Source: Desulfurococcales archaeon
Lineage (GTDB): Archaea > Thermoproteota > Thermoprotei_A > Sulfolobales > NBVN01
Length of the DNA stretch: 64,000 bases
Assembly (NCBI GenBank): GCA_023255955.1
Contig: JAGDWD010000001.1
Span: 37,171 to 101,170 of the forward strand
Direction: 5' to 3'
The translations under genes and the position numbers were made by a program. This document shows, piece by piece, positions 1-8,089 of the stretch. Position 1 is the stretch's first letter. Each line of letters opens with the position of its first letter. Below the pieces are notes generated by a model. The model ran no database searches and had not been told where the DNA came from. It worked only from the letters and a program-made list of their open reading frames with translations.

Positions 1-75
1 GCACTATTCAAGGCTGGAAATAAGTTGTATGAATTGCTAAAGCTAAAAGAAGATCAACAACCTAAGGGACAGTAG
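1..75 (+). CDS. Cas7 (Csa2) C-terminal end, partial
   Basis: An open frame enters the window at base 1 and stops at TAG 73-75, giving 24 residues that end in KLKEDQQPKGQ. Nothing in so short a tail identifies the family. The call rests on position: it lies directly upstream of cas5 in a type I-A interference operon, where cas7/csa2, the backbone subunit of the Cascade complex that coats the crRNA, normally sits. The gap to the next start is 27 bases, which fits an operon. It could instead be another cas gene. Confidence 0.5.
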   Translation, partial: ALFKAGNKLYELLKLKEDQQPKGQ

Positions 76-102
76 GAGAGGTTAAGATGGGGAAGGAGCT
101 CC

Positions 103-987
103 TTGTCTAGCTTACGTGTTTTTTATGCGAGAGTAACACTTTCGTGGGGCTTTATAGTGAGGTTCTTCGGAGTATCTGCTGCTCAGCCATCATATCCTGT
201 ACCCCCACCAACTACTGTTGTAGGAGCGTTCGCCTATAGCTTATCTAGAGTCCTCGGTCTGAATCCAGCTGGAGCGGGTATCAGGTGGGGGGATGGTAGG
301 CTGGTATCGGACACTATGAAGCCCTTCCTCGAAGCCACTGTACTAGCCTCAGCAGGCTTACTATCCTCAGGAGCCTCAGCAGGGGTAGCTGTACACCAGG
401 AAATAAATAGGATCATCGCTTCACCATATAAAAGTGGTGGTGATGTGAGTAATATAAGGGAACCGAAGCATATTGAGGATGCTATTCAAAGAGCTCTACC
501 AGTTCAAGCCGTTGGGGGAGCATACAGCCCGGGATTGAAGTTAGAGCTTCTCTGGGCCGTGGATATGAATAGGCTGTCGAAAGAGTTCGACATCAGCGTG
601 GAGAGACTTGATGACGCTGCAAAGAAGGCTGTTCACGGTGTTGTGAGAGTCGGGAGTAAGGAAGGTATAGTAGCTATTGAGAAGTCTATTTATATAGAAA
701 AACCAGATGTAGCTGGAACCGGGGGAAGGATAAGGACGAGGCTATACGTTGACCACGAATGCGTTGAAGAGGTATTAGATCCAGCATACGTCATAAAGCT
801 CCTGATCCCAGATTTGCGATATAGGCTAAAGCGGTACTATGTCCCAGCTCGTGGAGGCTCAAATAACATCATACTAGCCCTAAGAGAGGATATGCCTTCT
901 CCACGTTTCAGGATAACAAATGAATGCAAAGCTGTGGGGATACCAGGTTTAGAGGGCGTGATAGGTGTATGGCCGGAGAAGGTGTGA
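103..987 (+). CDS. cas5: Cas5, type I-A Cascade subunit
   Basis: A RAMP-fold protein of 294 residues that caps the 5' handle end of crRNA in the type I-A Cascade. The N-terminus shows the Cas5 signature: a first beta strand, then a GF..RFFG stretch and the proline-rich PSYPVPPPTTVVGAF motif at about residues 29-43, where the conserved Y..PPPTT.VGA is typical. Length is slightly above the family norm (about 230-270). I chose TTG at 103 because it follows GGAAGGAG at a suitable distance and places the conserved strand at the N-terminus. The 3' end overlaps the next gene, consistent with translational coupling. It lies between cas7 and the probable large subunit. Confidence 0.85.
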   Translation: MSSLRVFYARVTLSWGFIVRFFGVSAAQPSYPVPPPTTVVGAFAYSLSRVLGLNPAGAGIRWGDGRLVSDTMKPFLEATVLASAGLLSSGASAGVAVHQEINRIIASPYKSGGDVSNIREPKHIEDAIQRALPVQAVGGAYSPGLKLELLWAVDMNRLSKEFDISVERLDDAAKKAVHGVVRVGSKEGIVAIEKSIYIEKPDVAGTGGRIRTRLYVDHECVEEVLDPAYVIKLLIPDLRYRLKRYYVPARGGSNNIILALREDMPSPRFRITNECKAVGIPGLEGVIGVWPEKV

Positions 988-2168
988 GCTCAATAGAGCT
1001 TCAGATTCTGAATGAGAGGTATATAGGGAGATATTTCCAGGCAGCAGCCCTGGGAATAGCGCTGGACAGCCTCCCACCACATTTTTCAGAAAAGATAATC
1101 AGAGGTTTCGAGGAGGGTTTAGTTGCACTAAGTAGAGATGAGGCCAAGAAACTCCTCGAAGTCATTACCGAGAAGCTAAGGAATTTATGTAAGGAGTGTA
1201 AGACTAGAGAGAAGGGAAGTAATTTACTTCCAACACTCTATAAGGCCGGCGCATATTATGATGGAACAATACTTGAAAGAGCATTTAATTCTGATATTCG
1301 GGACGTCAGTTGCGATAGTGTAATAGGTATAGGTGATTCACTGAAGCTCAACAACTTGAATAATATTACTGAAAAACTGCCAATGATACTTAAGACATAC
1401 GTCTTTTCAGAATATAGAGACCGTTATAGTGTGGAGAGCGTGAACTCTCTTTCACTATACGTTACTGTCGCAGGTATTCCGATCTCCATAATTGCCCAAG
1501 GCGGCAAGGGTAAAAGTCGCAAGGATGAAGGTAAGTACGAGCTCTACGTCGTACCGGATACCTCTGCGGAGTCTCTAAGAGCTTCCGGGAAACTGTATCA
1601 ACTACTACATCTCAGCGTTGAGGGAAGATGTATTAGTGACTACATTAACGATGTATCTAAAATCGAGGGCTTGAGCTTTGAACTAGCTACGCTAATTGCT
1701 GTAGCGATATACATCTACCAAGCTATGAGGTTGGCGTCTGAAATTCCCTCCATCAATGCTCTCTACGATGTTTTCGAGATGTTCAGGCTGGTCAACATAA
1801 GGCCAGAGAGGAGGCCGCAGGTAGTGTGGGAGAGACCTCTCACCATAACACACATCTTCAGAGGTTTAGACGATGTGGGTGCCCTAGAGTTGCTGGATAC
1901 GCTGAAGGATGCTATCGAGCATTCTAATAAACTCGGTGGTGATGCTCGTAGATTAAGGGAGGAGGTCAGGGACGTAGTGTCGCGGTGTGTTACAGCGCTC
2001 TTCACGTACTTTGAGACGTGGTCTCTAGATCCTTTGCTCGCCTGTGGGGCTGACTCAGTTAAGGTGGCTAGGAGGCTTGGGGAGTTAGGTATGAGTGGGG
2101 CTAGCAGGACCTTTACGAGGTTGGTTCGGCACATTTCTAGGCTGGCTAGTCCGGCTTGGTTAACCTAG
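969..2168 (+). CDS. cas8a: Probable Cas8a, type I-A large subunit
   Basis: A protein of about 399 residues with no motif I can recognise, largely helical in its second half. Position is the argument: it lies between cas5 and cas3' in a type I-A operon, where the divergent Cas8a (Csa4/Csx9-type) large subunit, which recognises the PAM, is expected. ATG 969 is inside the end of cas5; GTG 984 overlaps the cas5 stop as GTGA and is an equally good coupled start. An ORF reading back to 924 adds 15 residues that only duplicate the cas5 coding end in another frame. Cas8 proteins are poorly conserved, so a profile search is needed to exclude an unrelated Cascade accessory subunit. Confidence 0.6.
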   Translation: MAGEGVSSIELQILNERYIGRYFQAAALGIALDSLPPHFSEKIIRGFEEGLVALSRDEAKKLLEVITEKLRNLCKECKTREKGSNLLPTLYKAGAYYDGTILERAFNSDIRDVSCDSVIGIGDSLKLNNLNNITEKLPMILKTYVFSEYRDRYSVESVNSLSLYVTVAGIPISIIAQGGKGKSRKDEGKYELYVVPDTSAESLRASGKLYQLLHLSVEGRCISDYINDVSKIEGLSFELATLIAVAIYIYQAMRLASEIPSINALYDVFEMFRLVNIRPERRPQVVWERPLTITHIFRGLDDVGALELLDTLKDAIEHSNKLGGDARRLREEVRDVVSRCVTALFTYFETWSLDPLLACGADSVKVARRLGELGMSGASRTFTRLVRHISRLASPAWLT

Positions 2169-2169
2169 G

Positions 2170-4119
2170 GTGAGGTTCTTGGCGGCTGATCCTACATCCT
2201 CATGCTATGAGCTTATGGGAGGGAACGGTCTCATAAGAGTTGTTGAGGAGTTCACGAGTGGGCGGAACATCATCTTCGTTGCCCCAACGTCCTACGGGAA
2301 GACTATCCTCTCGCGTAGGCTCGTGGGGATTGCACGTGGTCGGGAAATATCGTGCGGGCTTATCCACGTTGCTCCCTATCGTGCGCTGGTTAGGGAGATT
2401 TACAGGGAGAAGTTTAAGGGTTATCCTAGCGTTGGGTACCAGTCTCTAGATGATGTCTCCCCAGATAGGGCTAACAAGTCGCCGTACTACCTCAGGGAGC
2501 TGGTCGTCACTACCCTGGACAGCTTCGTGTATAATCTATATAAGATACCGGTAGCGGAGATGCGTAAGATAATCAGGGGAAGTCACAGCCTCGGACACTA
2601 CTACCCGATCCTAGCTTCGATCCTCACCTCCACCGTAGTGTTTGACGAAGCTCACGAATACCTCGGGGCTGACGTCGAAGAAGAGGAGAGTGAGGCCGGG
2701 GGTCTTGAGTTCATGTACGCAGCGCTGAGGTTCCTATCAGAGGCTAATGTACCGATAGTTGTGGAGACGGCAACAATGCATACCGAGGTGATTAAGGAGA
2801 TCGTGGAGGAACTTCTACGTAGCTCGAGGGATGTATCGATAGTTTACGTAGGTAGTGAGGCCGGACAGGGGAAGCTGGGAGTGAGCGGGCAGATTAGGAA
2901 GCTGAGAGAGCTCGAGTCAAGCTATGGAGGTAGGGTACGCCTCCTCGTTGAGGAAGATGAGGCGTTCGTTAGGAGGCAGGACATAAATTGGAAGACCGAG
3001 ATGCTAAGTGAGGATGAAGTACTTACACACGTAGAGAAACTATGTAACTCCGAGCCCGTACTCGTAATCCGCAATACTGTTCGAAGAGCTGTCGAGACCT
3101 ACCAGCGTATAAGGGACAAATGTGCTAACGTTACGTTAATACATAGCCTCCTAAGTAGTAAGGATAGAGACCGCGCTATAGAGATGGCAAACGATATCGT
3201 AAGCGGGAAGGGAGGGGCGATAGTAGCTACTCAGGTCATTGAAGCTGGTGTGGATATCCCTGCGAGGGTCCTCATCACGGACCCGGCACCGGTTGAGAAC
3301 CTAGCTCAGAGAGCTGGGAGACTGTGTAGGGAAAAGCGAGGTGCGGGTGGCGGGAGCCGAAACCTCCTCAAGGAGTGTCTTGAGATTGGGGCTGAGGTGT
3401 ACATAGTGAAGGGTAGGGTGGAGGAGCTCGCAAAGGTATATAATAAGGATAGGGTGGAGGAATCTATGAAGGTAGTGGAGGGGATACAGCAAGCAGGTAG
3501 GTTAGTTAACTGGAGGTTGCTTAGTGCTCGGGTAGATAACGAGGTAAGCTTCTCGGACATTATGGAGAGAGTAAAGCCTCCAGATCTTCGTGAGATAAAG
3601 CATACTTACACCTACAGCATGGCGGGGGAGTACCTGAGAGGTGATAGTGAACCAGATGTGCTGATTAGAATGCTTAGGAGGCTCGGTAAGAGCCTCGTGA
3701 GATCCAGTGTTCTAGTGAACATCGCGGTAACTCCAGAGGGTCGGCATCCGGAAGAGGTAAGGTGGGAGGGTTTGGAGGGATTGGACGTAGTGACGGTCGA
3801 CCTCAGTAGGATTCTAGGCAGAGAGAGTAAGGCTGAGAGTAAGTGCTTAGAGTACCTCGTTAAGGGAGGTAAGCACTACCCGAAGTTGTTACTGGTAACA
3901 CGTAGGAAGGGCGGTAAGTACGAGTACGTCAAGACGCACTCTAGCTACAGCCTGGAGGATATCCTGTCCCGCATAGGTAGTTCACCCTCCATCGTGAAGT
4001 CCAGGTTCGTGCTCGAGGTCTTCGAGAAGCACTTGGGGAAGTACAGGTCGTGGACTAGGACTTTCTTCGTAGCTAGAAGGGAATGCTATGAACGCGGGGT
4101 AGGGCTTAGGATATGGTGA
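2170..4119 (+). CDS. cas3': Cas3' helicase (split Cas3), type I-A
   Basis: An SF2 helicase of 649 residues that unwinds target DNA after Cascade binding. Motifs seen in order: Walker A APTSYGKT at residues 38-45, DEAH at 159-162 within VFDEAHEY, motif III ETATMH near 198, QVIEAGVDIPA near 356 and QRAGRLCR near 377. It carries no HD nuclease domain; that is encoded by the next gene, the split arrangement typical of type I-A. GTG 2170 starts one base after the cas8a stop. The C-terminal 200 residues are the usual Cas3' accessory region. The DEAH box and QxxGRxxR arginine finger are intact. Confidence 0.92.
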   Translation: MRFLAADPTSSCYELMGGNGLIRVVEEFTSGRNIIFVAPTSYGKTILSRRLVGIARGREISCGLIHVAPYRALVREIYREKFKGYPSVGYQSLDDVSPDRANKSPYYLRELVVTTLDSFVYNLYKIPVAEMRKIIRGSHSLGHYYPILASILTSTVVFDEAHEYLGADVEEEESEAGGLEFMYAALRFLSEANVPIVVETATMHTEVIKEIVEELLRSSRDVSIVYVGSEAGQGKLGVSGQIRKLRELESSYGGRVRLLVEEDEAFVRRQDINWKTEMLSEDEVLTHVEKLCNSEPVLVIRNTVRRAVETYQRIRDKCANVTLIHSLLSSKDRDRAIEMANDIVSGKGGAIVATQVIEAGVDIPARVLITDPAPVENLAQRAGRLCREKRGAGGGSRNLLKECLEIGAEVYIVKGRVEELAKVYNKDRVEESMKVVEGIQQAGRLVNWRLLSARVDNEVSFSDIMERVKPPDLREIKHTYTYSMAGEYLRGDSEPDVLIRMLRRLGKSLVRSSVLVNIAVTPEGRHPEEVRWEGLEGLDVVTVDLSRILGRESKAESKCLEYLVKGGKHYPKLLLVTRRKGGKYEYVKTHSSYSLEDILSRIGSSPSIVKSRFVLEVFEKHLGKYRSWTRTFFVARRECYERGVGLRIW

Positions 4120-4123
4120 GAGC

Positions 4124-5083
4124 GTGAGGTGCGCAGAAGAAATACGGAGGTTGTGGCCCGTTGCGTACGCTAGGTGTGTAAGGGATAAGCTGGAGAAGGT
4201 GGTTCCACTCAGTAGTCACCTAGCGTTAACTGCGTGCATCCAGCGATGTATAGCTAGGAGAAGGTTCATGCTGCAAGGTAGCGGACTTAAAGTCACACTG
4301 AGGGGTGGCTTAGAGAGGTTAGTGAGGGAACTGGGAGAGGAAAAGGTGGAGGAGCTACCGTACGTCGCTGGCTTACTACATGACCTCGGTAAGGCCTCCA
4401 CATACTATCTTACACGCTACTCACGGGAAGAGGTAACGTTCCCGGGACATGAGCACGTGATAGCGTTACTACTTGAGTACATGGCTTCGAAGGAGGAGAG
4501 CGAGGGGTATATAGCTGCGTACGATCTGCTCGCTAAGACCATCTCTCGGCACCATGCCGCGATGGATAAAAGACATCCTAATAAGTTCTTCTCTGGTTCT
4601 GGTTCGATTAGCTACATTAGCAAGGTACTGCGCGGCATGCTTCATCACACCTCGTTCATAAATAACCTAGCGAGGTACTGCGGAAGTCGGGACTCCCTCT
4701 GCTACTACACGCTGAACTCCATCAGTAGATCCTTGAACGAGATTTCGAGGACGTGGGGTGAGGACACGCCCTCGAATATCCTACTCTATGCTAACCCCAT
4801 CAAGATCTTCGGGCTCTCAGGGCTTGCGAGTGCGAGTGAGTTAACTGTGTATGCTTTCACAACAGTCTTAACCGGGACACTCATAGTAGCTGATAACATA
4901 TCAGCAGAGTTCTGCGAGGAGAGGGGTAGTGATGATGGTGCTAGCAGTACCTACGTTACTTACTGGAAGTGGGAGCTGGGACTCAGAGGGGATGAGGGAT
5001 TCAAGAATCTACTTAGAGACTGCCTCAACAGCTGCATCCCGGAACTTCCTGATGAATGTACGTACTTAAAAAGACATACCTAG
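4124..5083 (+). CDS. cas3'': Cas3'' HD nuclease, type I-A
   Basis: The HD-domain nuclease half of a split Cas3 (319 residues), which degrades single-stranded DNA produced by Cas3'. The metal-binding HD pair is in GLLHDLGKA at residues 86-87; further conserved histidines appear in PGHEHV (about residues 107-110) and ISRHHAA (about 142). It starts with GTG four bases after the cas3' stop, so the two are cotranscribed. The C-terminal half is helical and cysteine-rich in places (four Cys in the last 30 residues, NLLRDCLNSC and PDECTY), which is unusual but has no evident role. It ends the interference operon; the array follows on the opposite transcription strand. Confidence 0.9.
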   Translation: MRCAEEIRRLWPVAYARCVRDKLEKVVPLSSHLALTACIQRCIARRRFMLQGSGLKVTLRGGLERLVRELGEEKVEELPYVAGLLHDLGKASTYYLTRYSREEVTFPGHEHVIALLLEYMASKEESEGYIAAYDLLAKTISRHHAAMDKRHPNKFFSGSGSISYISKVLRGMLHHTSFINNLARYCGSRDSLCYYTLNSISRSLNEISRTWGEDTPSNILLYANPIKIFGLSGLASASELTVYAFTTVLTGTLIVADNISAEFCEERGSDDGASSTYVTYWKWELGLRGDEGFKNLLRDCLNSCIPELPDECTYLKRHT

Positions 5084-5366
5084 TTACCGATCCCACCACC
5101 AGGTCCGAGGTAGCTCAATTCCAAACCCTCGTTAACAGCTTTCACAGCTACCTACACAAATAAACTAGTGAAGACCGCATCCACCCATCTAACCCCACCC
5201 CCAACAATCTCCTCAACTATCCATATCTCCCACACTACAAGATCGCGAGAAGGTCTACTACCACATCTTACGAAAACCAGTCCCCAGCGAGCCAGCAAAC
5301 TAGAGTAATATTAGATCGAGAGATACAGTCCCACTTCCTCACGGAACAGAAAACAAATACTGAAGT
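5084..5366. other. Non-coding spacer between cas3'' and the distal end of the array
   Basis: About 280 bases, strongly A/C-rich on the plus strand, with no open frame, tRNA or hairpin that I can support. The run of short C-rich words resembles the A/C-rich 3' ends of neighbouring genes. Confidence 0.5.
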
Positions 5367-6712
5367 CCACCAATTCTATCCTTTAGATTCAAATACAACT
5401 TCGAGATCAATAAGCATAACCCATTCAACATAGACCTTCAATTCTATCTTTTAGATTCCTGGTGATACTGTGGTATCAAATCCCCAACCCCCAAACTTCT
5501 TTCAATTCTATCCTTTAGATTCCTTGAGGGGCGTGAGGGGCGAACCTATCTAACCATAAGATATGAGCTTTCAATTCTATCTTTTAGATTCGGAGCTAGG
5601 GCACGACGTCCTAGTGCTCTGTGCCGGTACTGGCCTTTCAATTCTATCTTTTAGATTCACGAATTCGACAAGACACGACCATCCGCCGATGCTTTGTTGC
5701 TCTTTCAATTCTATCTTTTAGATTCGTACTGCTTATCTGCTTTATGAACCTCTCAATGAACTTGTCCTTTCAATTCTATCTTTTAGATTCAAGTAGTAGA
5801 GACAGCAATAGAAATACTGACATCGCATAAGTACAGCTTTCAATTCTATCTTTTAGATTCCTCTGACTATCAGGTCATTACTGTCTACCACTACTCAAAA
5901 AGCTTTCAATTCTATCTTTTAGATTCATCCTCGTTAGTACATCTATCAGTTGCTTGAAGTCAGTAATCCTTTCAATTCTATCTTTTAGATTCGACCGCAA
6001 AAATACTTAGTGAGCAGCTCCACAGCTACCTTTCAATTCTATCTTTTAGATTCCTACACTTCGGTGTTGGCGTGAATCCAGCCAACGTTAAGGTGCTTTC
6101 AATTCTATCTTTTAGATTCGGTGCTGGTGAAGTGTCGATAAGATTCAGCTTCCCAGTTCTTTCAATTCTATCTTTTAGATTCTCGGCTTCCCCATAGGCA
6201 CGGCCCCGTATATACTGTTCGTTCTTTCAATTCTATCTTTTAGATTCAGATCCATCTGGTGAGATCTTCACGGCATAGTCGTCCACTTTCAATTCTATCT
6301 TTTAGATTCGAGGGGGAGCCTAGGCAACCCTCTTACCCTCCTGCCTCTTCTTTCAATTCTATCTTTTAGATTCGGGTGTGGCTTTCCCGCGGGGTCGACC
6401 CGTTCGGCCCTAGAGCTTTCAATTCTATCTTTTAGATTCGAAAGCCTCGCCTTTTAAGGCGGGGATGGATAGAAAAGCTTATACTTTCAATTCTATCTTT
6501 TAGATTCTGGGGTCTGCCTGGAGCCAGAGGACAAGACCATCACGAACCCTTTCAATTCTATCTTTTAGATTCAGAGCATAGTCCGGGTTGGTCACTAGGA
6601 ATTTGAGGACTTCTGAGTCTTTCAATTCTATCTTTTAGATTCTTAGAGCAAGTTCTAATGTAGCCAATCCTTCTGCTTATTTAGTGTACTTTCAATTCTA
6701 TCTTTTAGATTC
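5367..6712 (-). CRISPR. CRISPR array, 20 repeats plus one degenerate terminal repeat, 20 spacers
   Basis: The 24-nt repeat starts at 5435, 5499, 5568, 5635, 5702, 5767, 5837, 5903, 5969, 6030, 6096, 6159, 6224, 6286, 6350, 6416, 6484, 6549, 6619 and 6689. On the minus strand it begins GAATCTAAAA and ends GAATTGAAAG, the crenarchaeal form that yields an ATTGAAAG crRNA handle, so the array is transcribed leftward. The copy at 5367-5390 is degenerate (altered first bases and a T to C change), as expected of the leader-distal end; copies at 5435 and 5499 carry single changes. Spacers are 37-46 nt. The leader is to the right. Cas6 at 10594 is the likely processing enzyme. Confidence 0.98.
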
Positions 6713-6723
6713 TGTGTGTTGGG

Positions 6724-6747
6724 CCTGCATCTCTATCTATCAGATTC
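6724..6747 (-). repeat. Repeat-like element at the leader edge
   Basis: Eleven bases beyond the leader-proximal repeat lies a 24-base segment matching the repeat at 18 of 24 positions, with the last CAGATTC part nearly intact. The 11-base gap is far too short for a spacer. It may be a remnant of a repeat or a leader anchor motif recognised by the Cas1-Cas2 complex. Confidence 0.5.
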
Positions 6748-6868
6748 AGATCCAAGTATTATTTGTGTCTAGATATTTAAGTTTTTCCTCCAGGTAAGTC
6801 GCTCAGCTCCCTAGAGTATTTTTAAGTGGGGTCCGCGAAGCCTCCCAACCCTGTCTGTACATCGAGAT

Positions 6869-6885
6869 CCTATGGAAACCATAGG
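6869..6885. promoter_or_regulatory. Leader dyad 1 (CCTATGG AAA CCATAGG)
   Basis: A perfect inverted repeat with 7-base arms and a 3-base centre, inside the leader. Its right half continues as AAACCATAGGAA, the exact complement of TTCCTATGGTTT, which recurs at 7086 and 7143. It is a candidate operator for the CARF regulator Csa3 encoded downstream; that link is inference. Confidence 0.6.
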
Positions 6886-6967
6886 AAAACTGATTAAGTT
6901 TATATGTAGAGAAAAGTGATGGAGTATCGTAGGCTTATAGACCGAAAAGCTTATATTGGCTCAGTGG

Positions 6968-6992
6968 TTTTCCTAAGGCTACCTTAGGAAAA
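6968..6992. promoter_or_regulatory. Leader dyad 2 (TTTTCCTAAGG CTA CCTTAGGAAAA)
   Basis: A perfect inverted repeat with 11-base arms and a CTA centre, 36 bases upstream of the csa1 TATA box. It shares the TTCCTA core with dyad 1. Placement between the leftward array and the rightward adaptation operon suits an operator or an integration-host type binding site. Confidence 0.65.
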
Positions 6993-7027
6993 ACTAGGGA
7001 GGTTTTTCTATGTAATGGAATGTAGGG

Positions 7028-7041
7028 GTTTATAAGCTTTT
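7028..7041 (+). promoter_or_regulatory. TATA box of the csa1-cas1-cas2-cas4 operon
   Basis: GTTTATAAGCTTTT is a strong archaeal TATA element. Transcription would start near 7055, leaving an unusually long leader of about 170 bases before the csa1 start. A leftward reading of the same palindromic box (AAGCTTATAAAC) is possible too. Confidence 0.55.
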
Positions 7042-7056
7042 CTGTTTTCTGGTCTC

Positions 7057-7225
7057 ATGTGTGTTCCTTTGTTTTTCTTGGGTTGTTCCTATGGTTTCTT
7101 TGGGTTGTTTTGGTTGTGGTTGTTTGGGGTGGTTTGGGTTTCTTCCTATGGTTTTCTTGGGTGGGTTTTCTGGGTTTCTTGGGCTGTGTGTTTAGTTTTT
7201 CTGTGTTGGGGTTTGGTGGTGGTTT
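7057..7225 (+). other. G/T-rich tract with many GGG runs upstream of csa1
   Basis: Almost entirely G and T on the plus strand, with at least seven runs of three or more G. Two frames stay open (starts at 7057 and 7059) and would encode about 60-65 residues made nearly wholly of F, W, L, V and G. That composition follows from the nucleotide bias, so I do not call a gene, but a tiny membrane peptide cannot be excluded. The tract lies inside the predicted 5' leader of the adaptation transcript and could form G-quadruplex structure. Confidence 0.5.
7086..7154 (+). repeat. Two direct copies of TTCCTATGGTTT
   Basis: Identical 12-base words at 7086-7097 and 7143-7154, 57 bases apart, downstream of the csa1 TATA box. 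The same word occurs inverted at 6877-6888 within leader dyad 1. Four related sites in 300 bases suggest a family of protein-binding sites covering leader and cas promoter. Confidence 0.5.
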
Positions 7226-8089
7226 GTGTTGGTTGTTAGGTCTGAGGTTTTGTTGAGGTGGTTGAGGGTTTTGAGGTCTTATGCTGAGAGCTACCCTGTT
7301 GAGCCTGGTTTGAGGGGTTGGTCGTGGCAGTTTCCTCCGGTTAGGCCCAGGGCTTTTCTGGGGCTTTCGGTTTATGATGTTGCTTCGTACTGTCCTAGTA
7401 GGAGGGATGTGTGGCTTAGGAGGGTTGCTGGGGTTAGGGCTCAGCCTTCTCAGGCTATGAGGTTCGGTTTGGAGGTTCACGAGGTTATATCTAGTGTTGT
7501 TAGGGTTGTCAGGTCCTATCTGAGGGCTCCGAGGGACCTGCCCAGGGTTTTCAAGGCTGTTGAGAAGCTCGTGGTGTCCAGGACTGCTGGGCTGGCCTCG
7601 CCTGAGTTGGTTAGGCTTGTCGAGGAGGTTGCTTGGCTCACCTACCACACAGTGGTCTCCGAGTGGTTCTGGTCTCAGTGTAGCTCGTTCCTAGCACCAG
7701 CAATGCTCTCCCTGAGTGAGGTGAGGGTTGACGGGACCCCGGTAGGGCTCAGCAGTAACCTCAGGGTTGACGCGATACCGGTATCGAACGTAGTCGTGGA
7801 CTTCAAGGTAGGTAGGAGGAGTGATAACCACGAACTATCCGTAACAGCCTACGCGATGGCCCTGGAAGCGAGCCTGGAGGTCCCGGTCGACTACGGGCTA
7901 CTAGTGTACATAGGCTGGAACGGAGGTGTTCAAGTAGATGTTAAGGGCGTGTACGTAGGGCCTGACCTGAGGAGGACCTTCATAGACTCGAGAGATGAGG
8001 TCATAGACATGGTCCTCAGCAGTAGGGAACCACCCAAAGCAGTAGAGTGCCCCAACACGTGCCCCTACCTCGAGGTGTGCGGTAAGTGA
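7226..8089 (+). CDS. csa1: Csa1, Cas4-family nuclease of CRISPR adaptation
   Basis: A RecB-like nuclease with a C-terminal iron-sulfur cluster, part of the type I-A adaptation complex. The N-terminal part carries the Csa1 signature GLRGWSWQFPPVRPRAFLGLSV in two adjoining blocks, then YCPSRRDVWLRR with the first cluster cysteine, and G.EVHEV with the nuclease histidine. VVDFKVG (about residues 188-194) gives the D and K of the active site. C275, C279 and C285 close the cluster. GTG 7226 fits the family length (287 residues). The first 400 bases share the G/T bias of the upstream tract. The stop overlaps the cas1 start. Confidence 0.88.
   Translation: MLVVRSEVLLRWLRVLRSYAESYPVEPGLRGWSWQFPPVRPRAFLGLSVYDVASYCPSRRDVWLRRVAGVRAQPSQAMRFGLEVHEVISSVVRVVRSYLRAPRDLPRVFKAVEKLVVSRTAGLASPELVRLVEEVAWLTYHTVVSEWFWSQCSSFLAPAMLSLSEVRVDGTPVGLSSNLRVDAIPVSNVVVDFKVGRRSDNHELSVTAYAMALEASLEVPVDYGLLVYIGWNGGVQVDVKGVYVGPDLRRTFIDSRDEVIDMVLSSREPPKAVECPNTCPYLEVCGK

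Larger units (their letters stand above)
6713..7028 (-). promoter_or_regulatory. CRISPR leader
   Basis: Non-coding region between the youngest repeat and the csa1 promoter. Read on the minus strand it holds a good A-rich BRE plus TATA (AAAAACTTAAATATC, at 6771-6785 on the plus strand), which would start transcription about 25 bases further left, near 6750, just ahead of the array. A second leftward TATA-like word lies near 6895-6908. Orientation agrees with the degenerate repeat at the far end and with the handle end of the repeat. Confidence 0.75.

Noticed and set aside
5621..5830. ORF inside the CRISPR array
   Set aside because: It is made of repeats and spacers and encodes the repeat sequence (SFQFYLLDS) periodically.
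7055..7648. Minus-strand ORF of 197 codons, Pro/Asn/Lys-rich
   Set aside because: It is the antisense of the G/T-rich start of csa1; composition alone keeps it open.
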